A stretch of 64,000 nucleotides of DNA from Nilaparvata lugens (lineage: Eukaryota > Arthropoda > Insecta > Hemiptera > Delphacidae): the NCBI RefSeq assembly GCF_014356525.2, contig NC_052511.1:15299942-15363941 (forward strand), in the 5' to 3' direction. Shown one piece after another: positions 11,901 to 23,560 of the stretch. Positions within the stretch are counted from its first letter, which is position 1. Each line of letters starts with the position of its first letter. A model generated the notes under the pieces. It saw only the letters and a program-made list of their open reading frames with translations. It ran no database searches and had not been told where the DNA came from. Position numbers and translations under genes: made by a program.

Positions 11901-13057
11901 AGCTCTATTATATTATGAAGCTTAAACTTATCATAAAGTTGACCTGCGATGAATTTTTCCTTTCTCAAAATTTATCAATATATTACATATCGAGTTCCAC
12001 TAAATACGATATTTTACTCTCATATTCAACTCTTATTATTTTACTTTCATTGCTGAGGAATAAATCTAGAAATCTGTAAAAAAGTGGATAATCTTCAATT
12101 TCTCAGTTATATAATGAATTAATAAATGAAGTTACCGTATTTAGAAGACCAATCAATACCTTTAATTAATATTTTATCTTGAAATACTTCAGTTAATAAT
12201 ATTACTTCTCTTACTAATACTTTAAGAATTGCAATATTTTTAATTTCAATTGTTTTATTGGTACTTTAGATGAATTTTGATTCGATCATTAAAATTCCAG
12301 ATATATTTTACAAAACTACCAGGACACAAAATTACCAGTTGGTTCTGCTATTTTTCGAGTTCTACTAATATTTCAATACAAAACTGGGAATACTGAGATA
12401 CTGGGTTTTCACACGAATGAAAATTTCAAGTGCTCCAAATTGCATTCTCAAAATACTAATAAACCATTATGTAATTGTGATGATGCAATTTGTTTGAGTT
12501 ATTAGTAATTTTGAATGTATTCAATGTTAATATTTTTCAACTGAAACTCAAAATACGATGATAATATTATTGAGACTATCCGATGAATAAAAAATTATAT
12601 CTGTTCATAGATCAAACACACTTGAAATGCTGAGCTTTCCATTGTAACAGTATTATAAATTGTGATTGATTAAATTAAATAAGAAAAATTAAGTGGTTTT
12701 TTAAGTGGTTGGATACGGTAAAGATAATGTGATTGTAGAAAACAAGATGTGAGGCATAAGTTGAAGGTTCAAAACCCTCATCAAACATGAACCATCATTA
12801 TTTTACTTATTGCTTCAGGAAAAAGTGTATTTATTCAACTCGTACATGTGCTGTATCGAAAGCTGTAATTAAATTTAATTATACATCGTAAAAAATGAAA
12901 ATTGTTCAGTATGGTACTACAAAATAATAATAATAAATTCGATATAATTTTCGAATGTTTCACTTCAATTAACCCATCTCATTATTTAGGTGCCATACTG
13001 CGATGCCACTCTACGGACATACATTTGTAGCATATTGGTTTTTGGATGGATCATCAA
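8951..13057. other. AT-rich noncoding stretch
   Basis: I see no gene here. The sequence is AT-rich with many stop codons in all frames. The longest open frame (9810-10184, - strand) encodes a low-complexity peptide rich in His, Thr, Ile, Asn and Tyr and is probably chance. No terminal repeats or retroelement tails stand out. Confidence 0.5.
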
Positions 13058-13690
13058 TTAAGGCTATGCAAAGGCTAAAACTAAACTTTCTACTCGTGAT
13101 ATTTTTCAAAGTTTTTCGATTTGTATATCATCAAGTATCAAAATGAAAAAGTTTTCTCAGGAGAACATTTTTTTCTGATAATTACTTTTTGAGTTATGAG
13201 CGCCTGAAGTTTGAATCTTTGGGACAGAACATTTCAAATTCGGAGAGATAAAAATCCATGAGATTTAGAGGATGGATTTTTTATGGTATTGTTGATCTAG
13301 TGAAACGAAAATTTTCAGAAGATATCAATTTTTGAAAAAGTTATTCAATTTACTAAAAATAACTCAACTAAAAGTTATTTTTGGTTATTTTTAGTAAATT
13401 TAATAACTATCTTAAAAATTGATACTTTTAGAAACTTTTGTTTTACTAGATCAACAACACCATGAAGAATCTATCCTCTTAATCTCATGGATTCATATCT
13501 TACCGAATTTGAAATGTTCTGTCCCAAAAATTTAAGCTTTAGGCGCTCCTATCTCAAAAAGTAATGATCAGAAAAAAAATGTTTTTCTGAAAAAACTTTT
13601 TCATTTTGATAGCTTGATTATATACAAATCGAAAAACTTTGAAACATATCACGAGCAGAAAGTTTATTCCTAGCCTTTGCACAGCCTTAA
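13058..13690. mobile_element. Foldback (long inverted repeat) element, about 630 bp
   Basis: The two halves are reverse complements over nearly their whole length. The outer ends read TTAAGGCTATGCAAAGGCTA on the left, against TTAAGGCTGTGCAAAGGCTA from the right end read in reverse. The centre is near 13375, where TTTACTAAAAATAAC faces GTTATTTTTAGTAAA. TTAA at both edges may be a target-site duplication, as in piggyBac-type elements, or part of the inverted repeat. No transposase is encoded, so the element is non-autonomous. Confidence 0.85.
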
Positions 13691-16600
13691 ACACCAACAC
13701 TATCAAAAGGCTACAGCAATGTTACTGGAAAGATCTTCATCTTCTACGTTTGTGTGATGAATCAGTACATAAATCGAATGTAATAATTTATTCAGAGTAT
13801 TTCTTTTTCATTTTTTTTTTTTTTTTTGTGTAGACTTGGTGTCACTTTTGGTAGACACTTGGTAGACACTTTTGGTGTATCTCTTTTGGTGTAGACTACA
13901 ATATTATATTAATAGCCTATCCTTAATAAAATTTTAAAATTGACAGATCCTCAAATTTATTTTATACAATAGCAAAAACTAGATTCTGTTAAGACATCAC
14001 CACTATTATTATCTAATCAAAAAGAAACAATTAGATTCGAACTTTAAATTACTCAAGATTTAAGACAGTGTGATTATTGAACTCGTACTTTCTCCGTTTT
14101 TTACAAATTACTGCATGTAACAATTAAAAGTCTTCTTATTCAATATATTATTTAGTAGATTAGGTTCGATGAAATTAGCTCATTAGTCTCATGACTAGAT
14201 AGAAATAGTATATTGATAAAAAATGAATATCGATTTTGATTCTTGTAATCTTTAAACTATGTAATATATGTTTATAATTTATACACAATGTTGATACAGA
14301 ATATTCTGTTGAAATTACGAGTTGCAATTAAGTGCAACATATTATGCTGCATACAGTACATTTTATTGTTATATGTTATTCGATTATCGAGAAAGCTGAA
14401 ATCTTATTGGTCCTTGTTCATACTAAGGTACTCTGATGGGATGTTGAATTTGTAATAAGTGAACACAAGTATTCCAGCTTGAAAGCCCAAAACCTTGAAA
14501 CCGTGCTACACTTACCATTAATTCTCTAGAGTCAGGTAGAAAGGCAGCTACGTGAGAGGGTGAAAGAGTGTGTATCCAATGTTGGCCAGTGTAAGGAGGA
14601 GGGCTACATGGAGAAGGAGAATTAGGAGAAGTAGGAGAAGGAGGAAGAGGCGGAGGAGGAAGAGGAGGAGAAGAGAGAGAATGAGGAGGATGAGGAAAGG
14701 AGGAATTCCTTCATGGAGGAGGAGGACTTACCTCATGGAGGAGGACTTGTTTCAAGTAATGGCGAAAGCTTGGTCTCCAAATCCCACGGCAATCGGCTGA
14801 CAACATCCCAAGTGTAGCTATGTGCTTAGGGGCCTCTTTCTTTCTTCACCTCGCAGATAATCCCGGCCTGAGTACACCGGCTTATCTAATCGATTATCCT
14901 CAAATCTCCAGGAAGTAATTTCTATACCAAACAAGGTTTGTTGGGAGAGCTCGTCATGATTTTCATTAGACTTTCGGATCTCGTATTGAATCCTTTACAG
15001 TAATTCTTATAACATTGAATAAACACCGTACTGGACTGGGAGAAAACAATCAGTCCAACTTTGTGATGCCACAGATTTGTAGTCTGTGGTGATGCATAAT
15101 AAAGATGTTCAAATCTTTTTTACTTCTCCATATACATTCGTGAGCATCGTACTGATCTGTGCAACACAGAATAAATTATTACTTTAGTTACATAACCCTT
15201 ATTTCTGTTCTTTTTTAGACACCACTAGTTTCGGACAATCATCCCATTATCAAGTGTCGTAATGATTGGTCAAAACTAGTCATGTCTGAAAGAGACAAGA
15301 AAGGTATTATTCTATGTCATTCAATTTTTAAATAGCTCTAAACTATTGAAATAAGTGGAAAACATAATATTACATCCACATTTTTTTGAAGATACATTTT
15401 TGATATTATGCTGATTCATAGCACCGGTGGCTACCAATATCTCATTTTATAACTTTCTACAATCATTTGCCACTCTCCTACCCAAAAAAATATAGAATAT
15501 TTTTCTATAATATGAGGATAATGTCAACAATAATTGGCGTTTTGAGCTTAAGCCGATTTTTCAAAATATTTTCTCCATAATATTTCCTCTATACTGACCA
15601 TTTCTCCTTTATCCTAACCTTTTCTCTCGCCGCTTGAACCTCCCAAGGTCACCATGATATACTTCTGAAATCACAGTCGTGGTCTGCTACTTGATTTTCT
15701 TCCTTGTTCTCTGGCTTCCAAAAACTATTCTTATCTTGGTTCTCCCGCTCTACCCGCATTTCCCAGCTACTTTGAAATTGCCTGTTTCCCTACTGATGCC
15801 CCACTCACGGGACACACATTACTTTATCTTCAACCTGTATTATCTTAAACCCTCATCAAATACGTTTTATTCTTTCCTAATCCTTAGATTCTGAATTTTG
15901 TCTGTCTTCACTCAATGTACTAATCCATCCTCGCCAACACACAGTTATCATCTTGAAAATGTAATAACTTCTGTTTCAACCAGTAACCAGCCTGAAACTG
16001 TGGGCTCCTTCATGTGTCATCGTTATCAGGTTATCTTTTCTATTTCCTAGGGTTCTCATTGGCACTACCGTCAGAAAAGAAAATCGAAAACTCATGATAC
16101 TCGAATCAATCACCTTCAACTTGATCTCCATATCACAATATTAGGCATAAGCTACGAGTATTGTGAACATCAAACACGAAGTTGCATTAAGTGAATTACT
16201 TTAATAATTCAGAAGACATTTTCTAAACGCATCATTCTGAAGCTTACAGGTAGTAAAGAGTATTCACTGCCATAAAAAGATGTGAGCTCTTGAAAGATCT
16301 CCATATTTGGGATATGAAATTTTCATCGGAACAGAGTTCACTAACGATGCCCTATGTATTTTTGAACGCAGAAGTTTCAGCGTTATTCGTTTTCGACTGA
16401 TACCGGCAAATCAATAAACAAACAAGAAAGTGCACTCCAATTGAACCCGATAGAATTGGGGCATTATTTTTGTGAGATATATTCGATAACAAACTCTCAG
16501 GTGGAATGATGAAAAATGCGAGGATACTGGTGCTTCTTCTTATGTATGTTTCGTGGATGAAACAAGTAAGTTAGGTTACGAGTAAAGTTCTTTCCCAGCT

Positions 16601-17105
16601 CTCTTTCTGACTTATTCAATTTTCCAAGCCAGCCTCCGCACTCACCAAACGAAACTCTTTCGGTCTATTCTCGTTTTTTCGCTTTTATTTTTTCCCTTCT
16701 TCTTCTCCTGCTCTCCTTGCAACTCAAGTTGCTAGCTGATCCAATCAGCAAGTTTTTTATCTTCGAGCAGAATAACAGGACTGGAGTCGCTGCAGTTAAT
16801 AGATCGAGCCCGAGTTATAAATTTCGAGATTCAGCCTTTTCCTGAAAGCAACAGTGAAACCACATTGCTCCATTAATTCAATAAACATTTTCATGGTTTA
16901 GTGTTGGAGATATGAGATAGAACATAAATTCAAAACCACCTACCTTGAAATTTTCTTGCAAGCTTTTCTCTTGAATCAATATTGTACGGTAAATGATGAG
17001 TTCACTTGCGATAATGTATTTGTAGGTTGTTTGTTTCTTGCAAAACAAATCCCTCTTTCTAAGTAAGGTGACTTTACATCTATTTGCTATTGTCGTTCTC
17101 TTGTT
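13691..17105. other. Noncoding stretch with a polypurine tract
   Basis: I find no gene with support. There is a run of short TGGTGTAGAC/TGGTAGACAC-like repeats at about 13829-13897, a polypurine tract at about 14590-14720 (separate entry), a small hairpin at about 15067-15095 (CCACAGA/TCTGTGG), and a retroelement-like phrase TTTCGGACAATCATCCCATT at about 15227. Open frames at 14570-14800 (Arg-rich) and 15679-15894 look compositional. Confidence 0.45.
14590..14720 (+). repeat. Polypurine GGA/GAA tract
   Basis: About 130 bases are almost purely A and G on the + strand, built from GGAGAA, GGAGGAAGA and related units with few interruptions. Such tracts can adopt triplex structures. The Arg/Lys-rich open frame across it is a by-product. 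Confidence 0.8.
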
Positions 17106-17696
17106 TTGTTAACACAAATAGACACTCTCACACAAGAACACAATAGCTTGAAACTCAACTTTAACAACCTCGAGAAAGAAAACTTGGAAAATAAAAAACA
17201 TGTTCAGAGACTAGAGAAAGAAATACATGACCTGCAGCAATATACCAGGAAAGACAATGTTGAAATTGTAGGTATCCCCGAAACCCAGGGTGAGAATTTA
17301 CTGGCCGTCATGGATGCCGTCGCAAAATCGTTGAATGTGGAGTTTAAAAAGGACGACCTATCCATTATCCATCGGATGCCAACCGCAAAAGGATCCACTT
17401 CCATAGTGGCTAAATTCTGCTCCAGACAGAAGAAGATGCAATGGATCACCGCTGCGCGTCAAAAGAAAGGCATCAAAACAACCGATGTGTGCGACAAGCT
17501 GCCTCCTTCAAATGTCTATGTAAATGAACACCTCTCTCCCTACTACAAAGGACTACTAGGCAAAGCGAAAAATCTTAAAAAAGATAAAAAACTAGCCTAT
17601 GTCTGGGTTCGTGACTGTAAAGTTTTCGTGAAAAAAACTGAAAGTTCTCGCACAAAAAGAATCATGAGCGATGAGGACTTAATAGTATTCCAGTAA
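17106..17696 (+). pseudogene. Non-LTR retrotransposon ORF1 fragment (coiled coil plus FP25-like C-terminal domain)
   Basis: About 196 codons remain open. The first 50 or so residues are a heptad-rich coiled coil (LEKENLENKKHVQRLEKEI). After it comes a conserved block beginning QQYTRKDNVEIVGIPE and including IIHRMP and a basic stretch, characteristic of ORF1 proteins of arthropod CR1/Jockey elements and related to the baculovirus FP25 C-terminal domain. Such proteins usually trimerise and bind the element RNA. The zinc-finger or PHD-like N-terminus often present in these elements is missing, and the first codons have no strong ATG, so I treat this as a 5'-truncated remnant. It ends at TAA 17694-17696, about 245 bases before ORF2. 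Confidence 0.75.
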
Positions 17697-17940
17697 AATG
17701 GGTGTTTATCAGTATTTTTACGAATATTAGCACAGTATTACATAAAATTAGTTCTCAGTAAAAATTTTCAATACTTCCATTAATATTCAAAATTTGCGCA
17801 GTAGGCTGGTTGTATTGATTTTTGATTTCTTAATTCGAAAATTTCCTTTTTTTATCACTTTTTTCTGCTTCTGAACGATTCTATTCTTACTTTTTTCTCC
17901 ACTTTCTTACCTTATCTTATCTTTTTTGCTTCTTTGTTTA

Positions 17941-18354
17941 ATGAACAATAATTTTGATGATATTGATGATTCACTTATACATGGCAGCGTTAAAAATACA
18001 ATTGAAATAGATGATTTTTTTTCATTCAATCCATTCATTTATAACAGTCAGGCAAATAAACTTTTTAATGTATTTCATATGAATATTCGAAGCATTGGTA
18101 GGAACTTCGATGAATTCCTTTATTATATTAGCAACATTAGTACTAGATTTCATATTATTGTTTTAACAGAGACATGGCTAGATGATTCAGCTAGATTTAA
18201 TTTTAATATTGATGGTTATACTCCTATTAATAAAAGTAATGTGTTTACAAAGTGTGATGGTTTATGTGTGTTTGTAAGTAATGAGATAAAGTTTGATAGG
18301 ATAGATGTCAATATAGAATCTGTTAACTTGATAGCTATAAAGTTTGAACTTGAT
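17941..18354 (+). pseudogene. Retrotransposon ORF2 part 1: endonuclease N-terminal half
   Basis: The likely start is ATG 17941. The protein shows the exonuclease-endonuclease-phosphatase signatures NIRSIGRNFDEF (the Asn motif) and VLTETWL (the catalytic Glu), then GYTPI and GLCVFV. In LINEs this domain nicks target DNA to prime reverse transcription. The frame runs normally to Asp in FELD at 18354 and is then cut by a 219 bp solo LTR. Skipping the LTR and one target-site copy rejoins NKLYRVLALYRSP at 18579 in the same frame, so the break is insertional. Confidence 0.85.
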
Positions 18355-18573
18355 TGTTATGTGTTCACTCAATAAATAAAACATAAGTAATAATTATTAA
18401 CATGTTTATTTGAATACATTATAAAGTTCAAGAGGATCATACTAGTTTTCTAGACTGCCTAGCGTCTAACCTTGTCTAGCCTGTCTCGCAGTGTAGCCAA
18501 CTTACTATTACAACTATCAGAATCAATATGATAAATAATAATTTCTACATTATAATTATTCTATTATATAACA
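18355..18573. mobile_element. Solo LTR (copia-like) inside the LINE endonuclease
   Basis: This 219 bp insert begins TGTTAT and ends ATAACA, the TG...CA inverted ends of an LTR. It is flanked by a perfect 5 bp duplication TTGAT (18350-18354 and 18574-18578). Internal AATAAA near 18374 would suit a + strand LTR polyadenylation signal. There is no internal region, so it is either a solo LTR from recombination or a short element with LTR-like ends. Excision of the LTR plus one TTGAT restores the LINE frame. It does not obviously match the copia LTR at 62559-62797. Confidence 0.8.
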
Positions 18574-18578
18574 TTGAT

Positions 18579-20590
18579 AATAAATTGTATAGAGTACTAG
18601 CACTTTACAGATCACCGTCTCTAGATGTTAATGCTTTTCTTATCAGTCTCGACGCTTATCTTCGTACAGAGAGGTCTGATAATTATTCTACCATGATAAT
18701 AGGCGACTTGAATATAAATATTATCAATAATGATTTTCAAAGTAACGAATATCTTAGTGTCTTGCAACTTAACGGTTACAAATCATTTATAAACAAAATA
18801 ACACGTTCACATAATAATAGTAAAAGTTGCATTGATCATATATTTTTCAAATCTAAGTCAGTAGAGGAAAACGATGCGTTTGCAACCATTATAAAAACTG
18901 GTATAACTGACCATTATTGTATTTCTTTCCATTTAAATCTCGGTTCCAACACTCATCACAACCCTCCAAAAAATAAAAATACGCTAACAAAAATTAACTA
19001 TGAAGGGCTAATGGATGACTTAGATAAGGAAAACTGGAATTTCTTAGAAATGATCGATGGAAATAACATTGATGAAATGGTTGACATTTTCATCGAAAAA
19101 TTAGAATATAATCTTAATAAATACACACAAAAAATTGAGCTTCCACATAGGAAAAGACCATTAAAAAAGTGGATTACACCAAGCATGGTATGTGCGATGA
19201 GAAAGCGTGATAGAATGGCCAGTAAACTTAAAAATCAACCTTTCAATGTAACTCTAAAGGAGCAATATAGAAACTATAGAAATAACTTGAATACCTTGAT
19301 CAGGAATGCTAAAATAGAATACTTTAATAACAAATTTCAATTGTGCAGGGGAAATACAAAGCAAACTTGGGAAAATATCAGAGATATTCTAGAAATTAAG
19401 AGAAAGTCTGATACTGAACCAAACGTTGATGTTGGAAGTTTCAACGAGTTTTTTGTCAATGTAGGAGAAAAATATGCAGCCAACCTGTGACAGAACATAC
19501 TTAATCAAGAAGTTCCAACACCTTTATCCAATCCTCCTGTAAATAGTTTTTATTTATATCCTACAAATTCTGTTGAGATCGGCCACATCATAAATACTTT
19601 GAATAACAATGCATCCCCAGGTTTAGATGGATTTACAGGCCACTTTCTGAAACAAATTGCTCCCTATATTGTTAGACCTTTGGAAATTATAATAAATAGT
19701 TGCTTCAGTCATGGATACTTTCCAAAACGCTTTAAAATTGCTAGAATTATACTAATACATAAATCGGGTGATAAATCAAATCCAGCGAATTACAGGCCTA
19801 TTAGTTTATTAAGTAACCTGTCAAAAATAATGGAAAGATTTTTAAAAAAGAGATTGATGGACTATTTGAATAAGCAGGACATCATAGCAGCGAATCAGTT
19901 CGGATTCCAGCCAGGGAAATCAACTAAGGATGCTGTTATGTTGTTAGCAGATTTAGTTAACAGGAACTTCAATAAAGGATCCAAAACAGTTGCAATATTT
20001 CTAGATTTAGCTAAAGCTTTTGATACCATACCTCACTTAACTTTGATAAATAAGCTTGATGGCTGTGGAATACGTGGACTGGCAAAAAAATTAATTTTGA
20101 ATTACCTGGAGGATAGAATGCAAATTATGACCTTAAACAATAGAACAGATACACGCAAGCTGAAAAGCTATGGCCTACCTCAAGGTACAGTCTTATCTCC
20201 CTTATTGTTCCTAATCTATTTAAATGATCTCCTCAAATTGAATATTCCAAACACAACAAAAATATCTATTGCTGATGACACAGCGTTAATATTCACAGTT
20301 GAGTCATGGAGGGAGGCATATGAGAATGCAAATAAAGGTTTAGCTCTGGCCAAGGCATGGTTTGATAATCACACTCTTACATTAAACTTGCTTAAAACTA
20401 AATTTATTGATTTCTCCCCAACTTCGATCGGCGAGCCACCTCCTGATCTCTGTATTAGAATGCACGACCACAGAATCAATACCCCTATAGGTGAGACAAA
20501 TTGTTTGTGTCAAAAAATAGAAAAAATAAATTCTATAAATTATTTAGGAGTAATGGTTGATTGCCACTTGAAGTGGAATTCTCATAGTAT
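18579..20590 (+). pseudogene. Retrotransposon ORF2 part 2: endonuclease C-terminal half and reverse transcriptase
   Basis: The endonuclease continues with IIGDLNINI (catalytic Asp and Asn), SCIDHIF and the ITDHYCI motif (catalytic Asp-His). A linker follows, then the reverse transcriptase: NYRPISLLSNLSKIMERF, NQFGFQPGKST, VAIFLDLAKAFDTIPH (first catalytic Asp), LPQGTVLSPLLFLIYLNDL and the ADD box at about 20273. That box reads SIADDTALIF where (F/Y)ADD is expected, so one key position is Ile. TGA at 19488-19490 interrupts the linker in frame (CTG TGA CAG), with clear homology on both sides. The frame is lost at about 20588-20591 after LKWNSH. These are the lesions expected of a decaying copy. 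Confidence 0.9.
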
Positions 20591-21124
20591 TTGATTTCCA
20601 AATTGAAATATCTGATATCGGTCTTCTACAAAATAAATTTATTGAATGATATGAACATAATAAGAACCATCTATCATGCCTATGCTCATTCTTTGTTTCA
20701 GTATTGCATAGAGGTTTGGGGTGGTACTTTTGACTCCCATTTCAATAAAATTTTCGTTTTACAAAAACATATAATCAGGGCAGCCCATGGGAAACCTAGA
20801 CTTTACCCTAGTAAATGTCTCTTTATAGAATTTGGAGTTCATACACTGAGACAGGTTTTTGTTAAAAACATTATAATTCACATAAATAGAAATAGAGAAT
20901 TATTAACCCTAAATACCAATCCCTATAACATTCGCCCTTCAGTAAACAATTTATTCAATACATCATTTAACAGATTAACAATAAATAAACATCAGTTCTC
21001 ATTCTATGTAGAATGTTATGCCAATAGAGTCCCAAATCATTTTATAACTAGCAAACTTACAAAAAAGCTTCATATAGAAATTGATGAGTGGATCAAGAGA
21101 AATATTTATTTTCATCTCTGCTGA
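20591..21124 (+). pseudogene. Retrotransposon ORF2 part 3: reverse transcriptase C-terminal region
   Basis: This continues ORF2 in a frame shifted by one base. It contains YHAYAHSLFQYCIEVWGGTF and VLQKHIIRAAHGK, the typical post-RT segment of CR1/Jockey ORF2 (LFQYGIxxWG and LQKRxIRxI type). It ends at TGA 21122-21124. The preceding hydrophobic SKLKYLISVFYKINLL joins naturally to the upstream block, so the shift is probably a one-base indel. Confidence 0.8.
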
Positions 21125-21900
21125 TGATAAGCTGTTGTTTTCTTGGATGATAATGAAGATGTTCCTATTAGGTTGATAATTATTACGTTTATGATAGTTT
21201 TTTCTATTTTCTAATATTATGATGGTAATATTTGTCCTATTATATGTTGCTCTATTTTTGATGCATCGAAAGCCAAGTGCTTTTATCTCTTTGTTGTGAT
21301 TGAATGCTTATTGTCCTAAAAATGTATTCTCATCTTTAGTTCATTCATTTATTTATTCAATTTGCCTTTTTAAGATTAATTTCGAAAATACTAGTATCTC
21401 ACGTTAACTTTTTTCTATGTCATGAGTGAATTCATCTTTATTTATTTAATCTTTCCATCTTTAAACTCAAATTAAATTGTCTAAAATTTAAAGCCTTACA
21501 AAACTCTTTTTTGTCTATAAATAAAAATTATCTCTTTTATTTTATCCTTTCATTTTAAGCTATTCATTTATAAATTTATTTTTTTTTCTATTCTTTTGTT
21601 TTTTGTATTGAATCTATTGCTGTAAATGCTGAAAATAGAAAATGCTTTCCTTGTAAAATAGAACTCACTGCTGGCGCTCAAGTTGTACTTCTGCCGGCAG
21701 TGCCAAAAAAAGTTAATAAGGTGCTATTATTAGGCCAAGATAGGCTTACAAGTATTTTTATTTGATAATATTAAGAGTTGTATTGTGTCAAATTTTGTAT
21801 ATATTGTTTTTTGCACTTTGTTGCTTCAGTCTGCATAAGAATTTTGTATTTGTAATTTGTTTTTTGGCAATAAATAAATTCATTCAATTCATTCATTCTT
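21125..21900 (+). repeat. 3' UTR and tail of the LINE, with a stem-loop
   Basis: This T-rich 3' UTR contains a 10 bp hairpin, CACTGCTGGC (21666-21675) with GCCGGCAGTG (21693-21702), including one G-U pair and a 17-base loop. It lies about 200 bases before the AATAAATAAATTCATTC tail. LINE 3' hairpins are often recognised by the element's own reverse transcriptase; that role here is inference. Confidence 0.65.
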
Positions 21901-22690
21901 CATCAGTAGAATGTCTAATCAAGTTTACATTTAGATAAACCATTTAATTCTCTTTCTAACATTGATATTGGTTGTCCTACAACCAGTTATATCGTCATTT
22001 ATTCAAATAATAAAGTTTCAAACTGAATTTTGTTCCTTCTCTTTCTTCTTCCCACTACTCTGAATTTCGGCATGGCCGTGTCATAGTATTTCAAACAAAT
22101 TAACTACCTCACAACATTTCGCAGCACCCAAAAATCCATGTTGAAAAAATGTTGGATAGTTCAGTGGTATTGCATGAAAAAGACTAAGAAATTGTCAAAA
22201 AACCACTGATTTATTGATAATTCGAAAGACCGGTTTCGGTTATTACACCATTGTCAATCTCTGATAATCAGTTTATCAGATTCATCCAATATGAATAATT
22301 ACCACAATATCAACTTCTCAACTACACAAAAAATAGTTCAGTAGGGCTACAAAATTAATTAATTCCTAAATAGATTTCGGAGTGAATAGACTAATTTAAT
22401 TTGTGAAATTCCATTATTTGGCAGGCTCAGTACGAGTTGAAGAGAAAAAGGTGGGTGTCTGATTTCTTATCATTCATTAGATACCTATATTTCCATTACA
22501 TTTGTTGCAATTTCACAATAATTCTTACAATGTAAACATGAATAGAGATAGTAATTCTCGCTTGAACACTCCACGACAAAGCTTCGATTCATTGCTATCT
22601 GTTTTGATTCAAAATATGAATTGAATTAAATTTCGATCAATTCTGGTGTTTCTCTTCTAATCATTGTTTTGGATTTGTGTAGATGTGGAT
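21901..22690. other. Noncoding stretch with a retroelement-like phrase
   Basis: No gene is seen. The segment around 22210-22270 (GACCGGTTTCGGTTATTACA followed by CCATTGTCAATCTCTGATAA) belongs to a class of phrase that recurs in insect repeats. Similar TTTCGG...CAT...TCA strings occur near 15227, 36497 and 53810. Confidence 0.4.
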
Positions 22691-23060
22691 GGAATGAATA
22701 AATAAATTAAACTTTATTGCCAATTTAACATTCAATAATTTCACAGAAACATCAGCTTTAAACATTCACACGCATTGTATAATAATGTAGCTGAACAAAC
22801 TTTTCAAACAAACACCAAGGAAATAAATGCGAAGGCAAGCCAAGGATGCCTTAGCGCAGATATAGATGCATAATATTGCATAATACACATGATATTAAGA
22901 TAGCAAATTAATAATCAATAATTTTATTCAAATCAACACAATACAATATACATGAAATAAATCAAAACACAAAACAAAAATCACAATCACAATCAAAAAT
23001 AAATTTCTAATAAAATACAAAAACAGGCTTCATGGCGGGGTGTGCTGAAAAGAAAGAGAG
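22691..23060 (-). mobile_element. Reverse-oriented non-LTR retrotransposon 3' end
   Basis: GAATGAATAAATAAATTAAA followed by CTTTATTGCC reads on the - strand as GGCAATAAAG and a TTTATTTATTCATTC tail. That is the same ending style as the LINE at 21868-21900. The upstream side on the - strand (up to about 23060) is untranslated-type sequence with no reading frame. The left boundary of the fragment is uncertain. Confidence 0.55.
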
Positions 23061-23447
23061 GATGGAAAATACCTAGCCAACTATGGTTTACCATATATTA
23101 TAGTAGAAAAGAGTAAAATGAACAAAAGAGAAAATATAGATACTAGGATAATTCAGATTCACCTCTGTCTATATTTTATGTAATTGTTTACTACAAAATG
23201 TGGTTTTCTAAATATTCATCTCCTTTTTTCCTATTCAATCATCAGTTACGATTAATTTCTCAACTTCTTATCGCAATGAACCGTTTTTTATTTCACTAAT
23301 AACAAATTTCATGAATTTATCTCAACTGTCCGAAATTTGCAGCTCATAGCACTATGCATACAAATGTGGCTCCTCTATGCGATTTTCCACCTCCATTCCT
23401 TTCAATATCAGTATGATTAACAGAGCAAGCTCCATGATAGAATTTCA

Positions 23448-23560
23448 GAGGGCAGCCACCCCTACACCCAGACCCAGCACTCTGCCAACACAGGCTTGCC
23501 TACAATGTACTGTTATTTTCACTGGCTACGTGACTTGAATTTCACATTCCCTTCTTCTCT
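23448..23560 (+). repeat. Duplicated block, copy 1
   Basis: About 105 bases beginning GGCAGCCACCCCTACACCCA and including CTACGTGACTTGAATTTC recur, diverged, at about 24161-24265 (GGCAGCCACCCAGACTG... and CTACGTGATTAGAATTTC). The open frame 23496-23777 over it has no recognisable domain. Confidence 0.7.

Larger units (their letters stand above)
17106..21900 (+). mobile_element. CR1/Jockey-type non-LTR retrotransposon, 5'-truncated and inactivated
   Basis: The element reads ORF1 (17106-17696), ORF2 with endonuclease and reverse transcriptase (17941-21124), and a 3' UTR ending in an AATAAATAAATTCATTC-type short-repeat tail at about 21868-21900 with no long poly(A). ORF1 lacks its expected N-terminal region, so the 5' end is truncated near 17100. 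A solo LTR (18355-18573) interrupts the endonuclease. ORF2 also has an in-frame TGA, a frameshift and an altered catalytic motif, so the copy is dead. The exact clade within CR1/Jockey is not determined. Confidence 0.9.

Noticed and set aside
14570..14800. Arg-rich open frame that could pass for a nucleic-acid binding peptide
   Set aside because: It is the direct translation of a GGA/GAA polypurine tract.
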